Positions 61,536 through 64,000 of a DNA stretch of 64,000 nt are shown here, one piece after another. Position 1 is the stretch's first letter. Every line of letters begins with the position of its first letter. The notes beneath the pieces were generated by a model that was not told the origin of the DNA, searched no databases, and saw nothing but the letters and a program-made list of their open reading frames with translations. Source of the stretch: Amoebidium appalachense (lineage: Eukaryota > Ichthyosporea); the NCBI GenBank assembly GCA_963693365.1, contig CAVNZM010000002.1, positions 2,790,001 to 2,854,000 of the forward strand, in the 5' to 3' direction. Position numbers and translations under genes: made by a program.

Positions 61536-62539
61536 TGTGATGGGTTCTCTAAAAGTTCTTGTTCCTTGTATCAAGTGGACAGTGGGGTTCCTTGTATCAA
61601 GTGGACAGTGGACAGGAAATGGTACTATGATAACTCGGAGAGGGGCAAGGAAGTGAATAGCCGTGGGGAGGGGGGGGTTTATAGGCAGGAATATGGAGGG
61701 GTTGTACAGGTAGGAAATGTTAACCCCGAGCCGTTCGCCCAGGCCAAAATCGACCAGCTTTGAAAAATAGGAAAAAATTATTATTGGCGGCCAAAGATGT
61801 ACATGTGCCTGGAAAAATGCACCAGGCACATGTACATGTTTGTGTCCAAACATGTCTTTCTTTGTGTCCCACAAACATGTCTTTCTTTGTGTCCCTATGT
61901 GTCCACACGTACTGTTATGAACACGTGATTTGTGTCGATTTTGCCAACTGCGGCGGGGTTTCTTTCAAGACAGTTACGTAATATGAATCCCCGTAAAGAT
62001 CTCAGCAAACCGGATTGATGCACTTATCAGCCGATCGATACCAGGGTTGGAATCCGTGAATCCCGAACATCCTCTTGCCGCCAGCGTTCGAAAATTGGGG
62101 GGGCCCTCGCTGAAATTATAGACACAGTTAGGCAGAACACCCACGAGAAACAGAAAAACATAGTTGACCCCGGTGTTTGTTAGGCAGATATTCCTAGCGT
62201 CATAACGATTACGCGTCAGGCGCAGATATTCCTAGCGTCATTACGCGTCAGGCGCTACTTATTTTCGAAGGCCGCTGATGCATTTATTTTTGAAAATGAT
62301 GCAAAAATGCATCGGCGAACGGCTAGGGGTTAAATATAGGGTTGGATATTTATGGTTATATATATTTTGGTGGCTCCATGAACCAGTTTCTAACCTCTGA
62401 CAATCCCCAACAGGACAACAACTGGAACTACTACCACCTGTGCGGGCGCACGTGCGCAAATCACGTGATCAAGCAGACGGTTGCAACACACAATGCAGAG
62501 GCGGGAGTCGACGCTGTGCCCCAGGGGACCGGACATTAG
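57089..62539 (+). CDS. Armadillo-repeat protein with Cys-rich C-terminus
   Basis: Ten exons, 517 aa: 57089-57365, 57775-57933, 58299-58430, 58736-58867, 59141-59269, 59576-59704, 60090-60221, 60716-60853, 61303-61502, 62414-62539; all phases agree. Residues 1-92 are a basic leader (RSAKQPKSKVSLRKRLGKLK) ending in a first helical segment. Exons 2-8 are 129-159 nt, each bounded by phase-1 introns and each encoding about one ARM repeat (for example VVPLILAAMERF, VQKWACGALQNLACC, TVQNYGLGVLRNISYL). The last two exons carry CDRCKNMFVC and HLCGRTCANH, a likely zinc-binding treble-clef-like end similar to the Cys motifs at the end of some leucine-rich-repeat proteins. The function is probably protein-protein scaffolding; the partner is unknown. 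Confidence 0.9.
57607..57774. repeat. 84-bp tandem duplication copying a 3' splice site
   Basis: 57607-57690 and 57691-57774 are essentially identical, each ending GTGTGTATTACAG. Exon 2 of the ARM gene starts after the second copy. Confidence 0.95.
57961..57996. repeat. Perfect 13-bp inverted repeat
   Basis: GGTTGCTCAATCA at 57961-57973 and TGATTGAGCAACC at 57984-57996, with a 10-bp loop. Its right arm overlaps the start of a 124-bp tandem duplication. Confidence 0.9.
57993..58240. repeat. 124-bp tandem duplication
   Basis: 57993-58116 and 58117-58240 are near-identical copies beginning AACCTAGAGTATTGTGATG, in ARM gene intron 2. Confidence 0.95.
58389..58556. repeat. 84-bp tandem duplication copying exon end and donor
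   Basis: 58389-58472 contains the last 42 nt of ARM exon 3 and its donor (ACAGAG|GTGGGT); 58473-58556 repeats it, leaving a second potential donor at 58515. Confidence 0.95.
59930..60089. repeat. Tandem duplication before ARM exon 7
   Basis: Two units sharing CATGCGCCT-ACGTTAA-GCGTG, CACGTGAGATTCTAACCACG and GTTATTTC; the second ends in CCAACAG, the acceptor of exon 60090. CACGTGAGATTCTAACCACG is itself doubled in the first unit. Confidence 0.85.
60551..60678. repeat. Four tandem 32-bp units
   Basis: GGTAATAATCTGTAAATCTA-type units start at 60551, 60583, 60615 and 60647, with a few substitutions; located in ARM gene intron 7. Confidence 0.95.
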
Positions 62540-63469
62540 TATTAGGATAGTGGTGTTTATCGTATGTGGGGTAGCTTAAAAACATTAACACGCACGAAGA
62601 TTCTTTAGTTAACACGAAGGCGGCCTTGCTTGCCGTGTGTTACAGTAGTAAATCTCACTATTACACAGTGTTTTAATGTGCATTTTGTTTTAGGGATCCG
62701 GGCCGGGTCGGACCCGAAAGCCTTATACCCCTGATGATTGGCGATAATCGCGCATCAAATTACATTTTGGCTTGGCCCGAAAGGCTTCATAAATCGGCCT
62801 AAAAACCCTCCCTTTAAGCATCATGCATAAATCGGCCTAAAAACCCTCCCTTTAAGCATCATGGCCGAATGCCCGGTTAAACGTATATTCGTATATCCAT
62901 CACATTCTTTGTCGTTTTTGCAGTATGTTTTTTCGAACGTAATACCTGCAGTATGTTTTTTCGAACGTAATACCACGAGTACAGCCTAACGTGCACGAGT
63001 ACAGCCTAACATGTACATAAATACATGCATTTGTAGAATTTGCGATACTTTCGTAGGTGACAGAAAAGGGTAGTTTGTACAGCCATAGTCTAGTGGACCG
63101 AGGGGGTATTTCTGTATGCACGGGGGACGACTGTGTCTGTCTCGACCAACGGGATTTACCTGGTCACGTGCCGTGCTGAACGAAGTAAAAAGTTTAATGA
63201 GCACACACCGTGCTACTGTAGCCTCAGCCGCTGTACGGAACAAGTCTACTCTGGCTATGAGTTGGCGCGTGATCAGTCGTCACAGAAGGAAAGTGTTCTT
63301 CGGCCTTGAAAACTAAGAGCTACCTCCAAAGGCAGCATGCAGGGCTGTCAGCTTGTAGCTGGATAGAGGAGCACACCTTCTAATACATATGACACAATAA
63401 ACACATTGTCAAGGTCTCGGGACATCATGTTGCCTTCGTGTGCCCACAGTGTGTGTGCCATTAGTACTC

Positions 63470-63501
<32 letters not shown>

Positions 63502-64000
63502 TTCCTCCCTTCCCCCCCAGACACCGTGCGGTACAGTACACACACACACAGTCACAAGTGTAGGCAAAAAAAAAAAAAAAAAAAGCGTAGCCGCTGCTGT
63601 GAACGTCAGCGTATTATGTAAAGCGTCTGCATGCTTGAGCTCGATCGGCACGTCCTGTACACGATAAAAATCGTGCTTACTAGGTTTGGGTGGCCATGGG
63701 CTAGCCCAACATTATGCACTTAATGATCAAATTCTTTTTTGCGTTGCAATTGTAGTTGTTTACCCGTTCGGGACCCAGGGCCGGGGTGATCACTGTGATT
63801 GAAATCCATCCGGCTCACGTGTCCGTGATCACATGTTTGTGTTGTGCTTTTGTGAGCGTCATGCGAATGTGTACATGTGTGTTCGGGCGCGTGCATGTTT
63901 GCGACACATGTACACTAGCCGACGGTGCGTGTGTGCGTGCGTTCTTAATCCCATCGGGGGGGGGGGGGGAGGGGGGGGGGGGGGGGGGGGGGGGGGGAAA
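62540..64000. other. Intergenic right end
   Basis: Unique AT-balanced sequence with short tandem duplications: CATAAATCGGCCTAAAAACC at 62788 and 62826, GCAGTATGTTTTTTCGAACG at 62920 and 62948, ACGAGTACAGCCTAAC twice at about 62974-63011. Poly-C at about 63473-63500 and poly-G at 63956-63997. AATAAA lies at 63396-63401. Short ORFs on both strands (63116-63316 plus, 63243-62986 minus) are not recognisable. Confidence 0.55.

Noticed and set aside
63116-63316. Plus-strand ORF with an AATAAA 80 nt downstream
   Set aside because: No recognisable domain, and the opposite strand is equally open; kept only as intergenic content.

Overview
This is a gene-bearing stretch of a eukaryotic nuclear genome. 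Genes are split into short exons with GT-AG (and a few GC-AG) introns, and the introns are packed with poly-C/poly-G runs, (CA)n/(GT)n, (CT)n/(GA)n and dispersed repeats. The mix of genes suggests a unicellular eukaryote with expanded, repeat-filled introns: a RhoGEF, a bacterial-type 3-methyladenine glycosylase, a kinase with EF hands, an ArfGAP, an ARM-repeat protein and a SET-like ER protein. An ichthyosporean-like holozoan is one possibility, but the assignment is a weak inference from gene content and intron style.

Layout. 93-9018 (minus): a DH-PH RhoGEF whose last visible exon repeats the motif that precedes its DH domain, so a second DH module is predicted beyond the left edge. 10015-12283 (plus): DNA-3-methyladenine glycosylase I in two exons. 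13611-21375 (plus): CAMK/CDPK-like kinase with C-terminal EF hands, nine exons. 22307-26275 (plus): a PH-domain protein whose PH fold is split by a long Ser-rich insert. 26276-37172: about 11 kb of intergenic, mobile-element-rich DNA holding a decayed pogo/Tigger-like transposase, inverted repeat copies, copies of a poly-C-ended repeat, and a few unrecognised coding-like ORFs. 37173-48068 (minus): an 11-exon SET/SETD3-like protein with a signal peptide and a C-terminal KDEL. 48643-53445 (plus): a SMAP-type ArfGAP, divergent from the SET gene across a 574-bp interval. 57089-62539 (plus): a 10-exon ARM-repeat protein with a Cys-rich end. 62540-64000: intergenic.

Exon joins were checked by hand for phase. 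All exon sets listed close in frame, except for the uncertainties stated at one ArfGAP junction and one PH-gene junction. The genes do not form an obvious pathway. Several relate to membrane and cytoskeletal signalling (RhoGEF, ArfGAP, PH protein, Ca-regulated kinase), but neighbourhood carries little functional meaning in such a genome.

The most unusual points are: the in-frame signal peptide plus KDEL on a SET-family protein that has lost the Asn-His motif; splice sites that sit directly on the ends of (CA)n or (GT)n tracts; a repeat family whose copies are truncated at different 5' points but all end in poly-C; and a cluster of fresh short tandem duplications, several copying splice sites, in and beyond the ARM gene.
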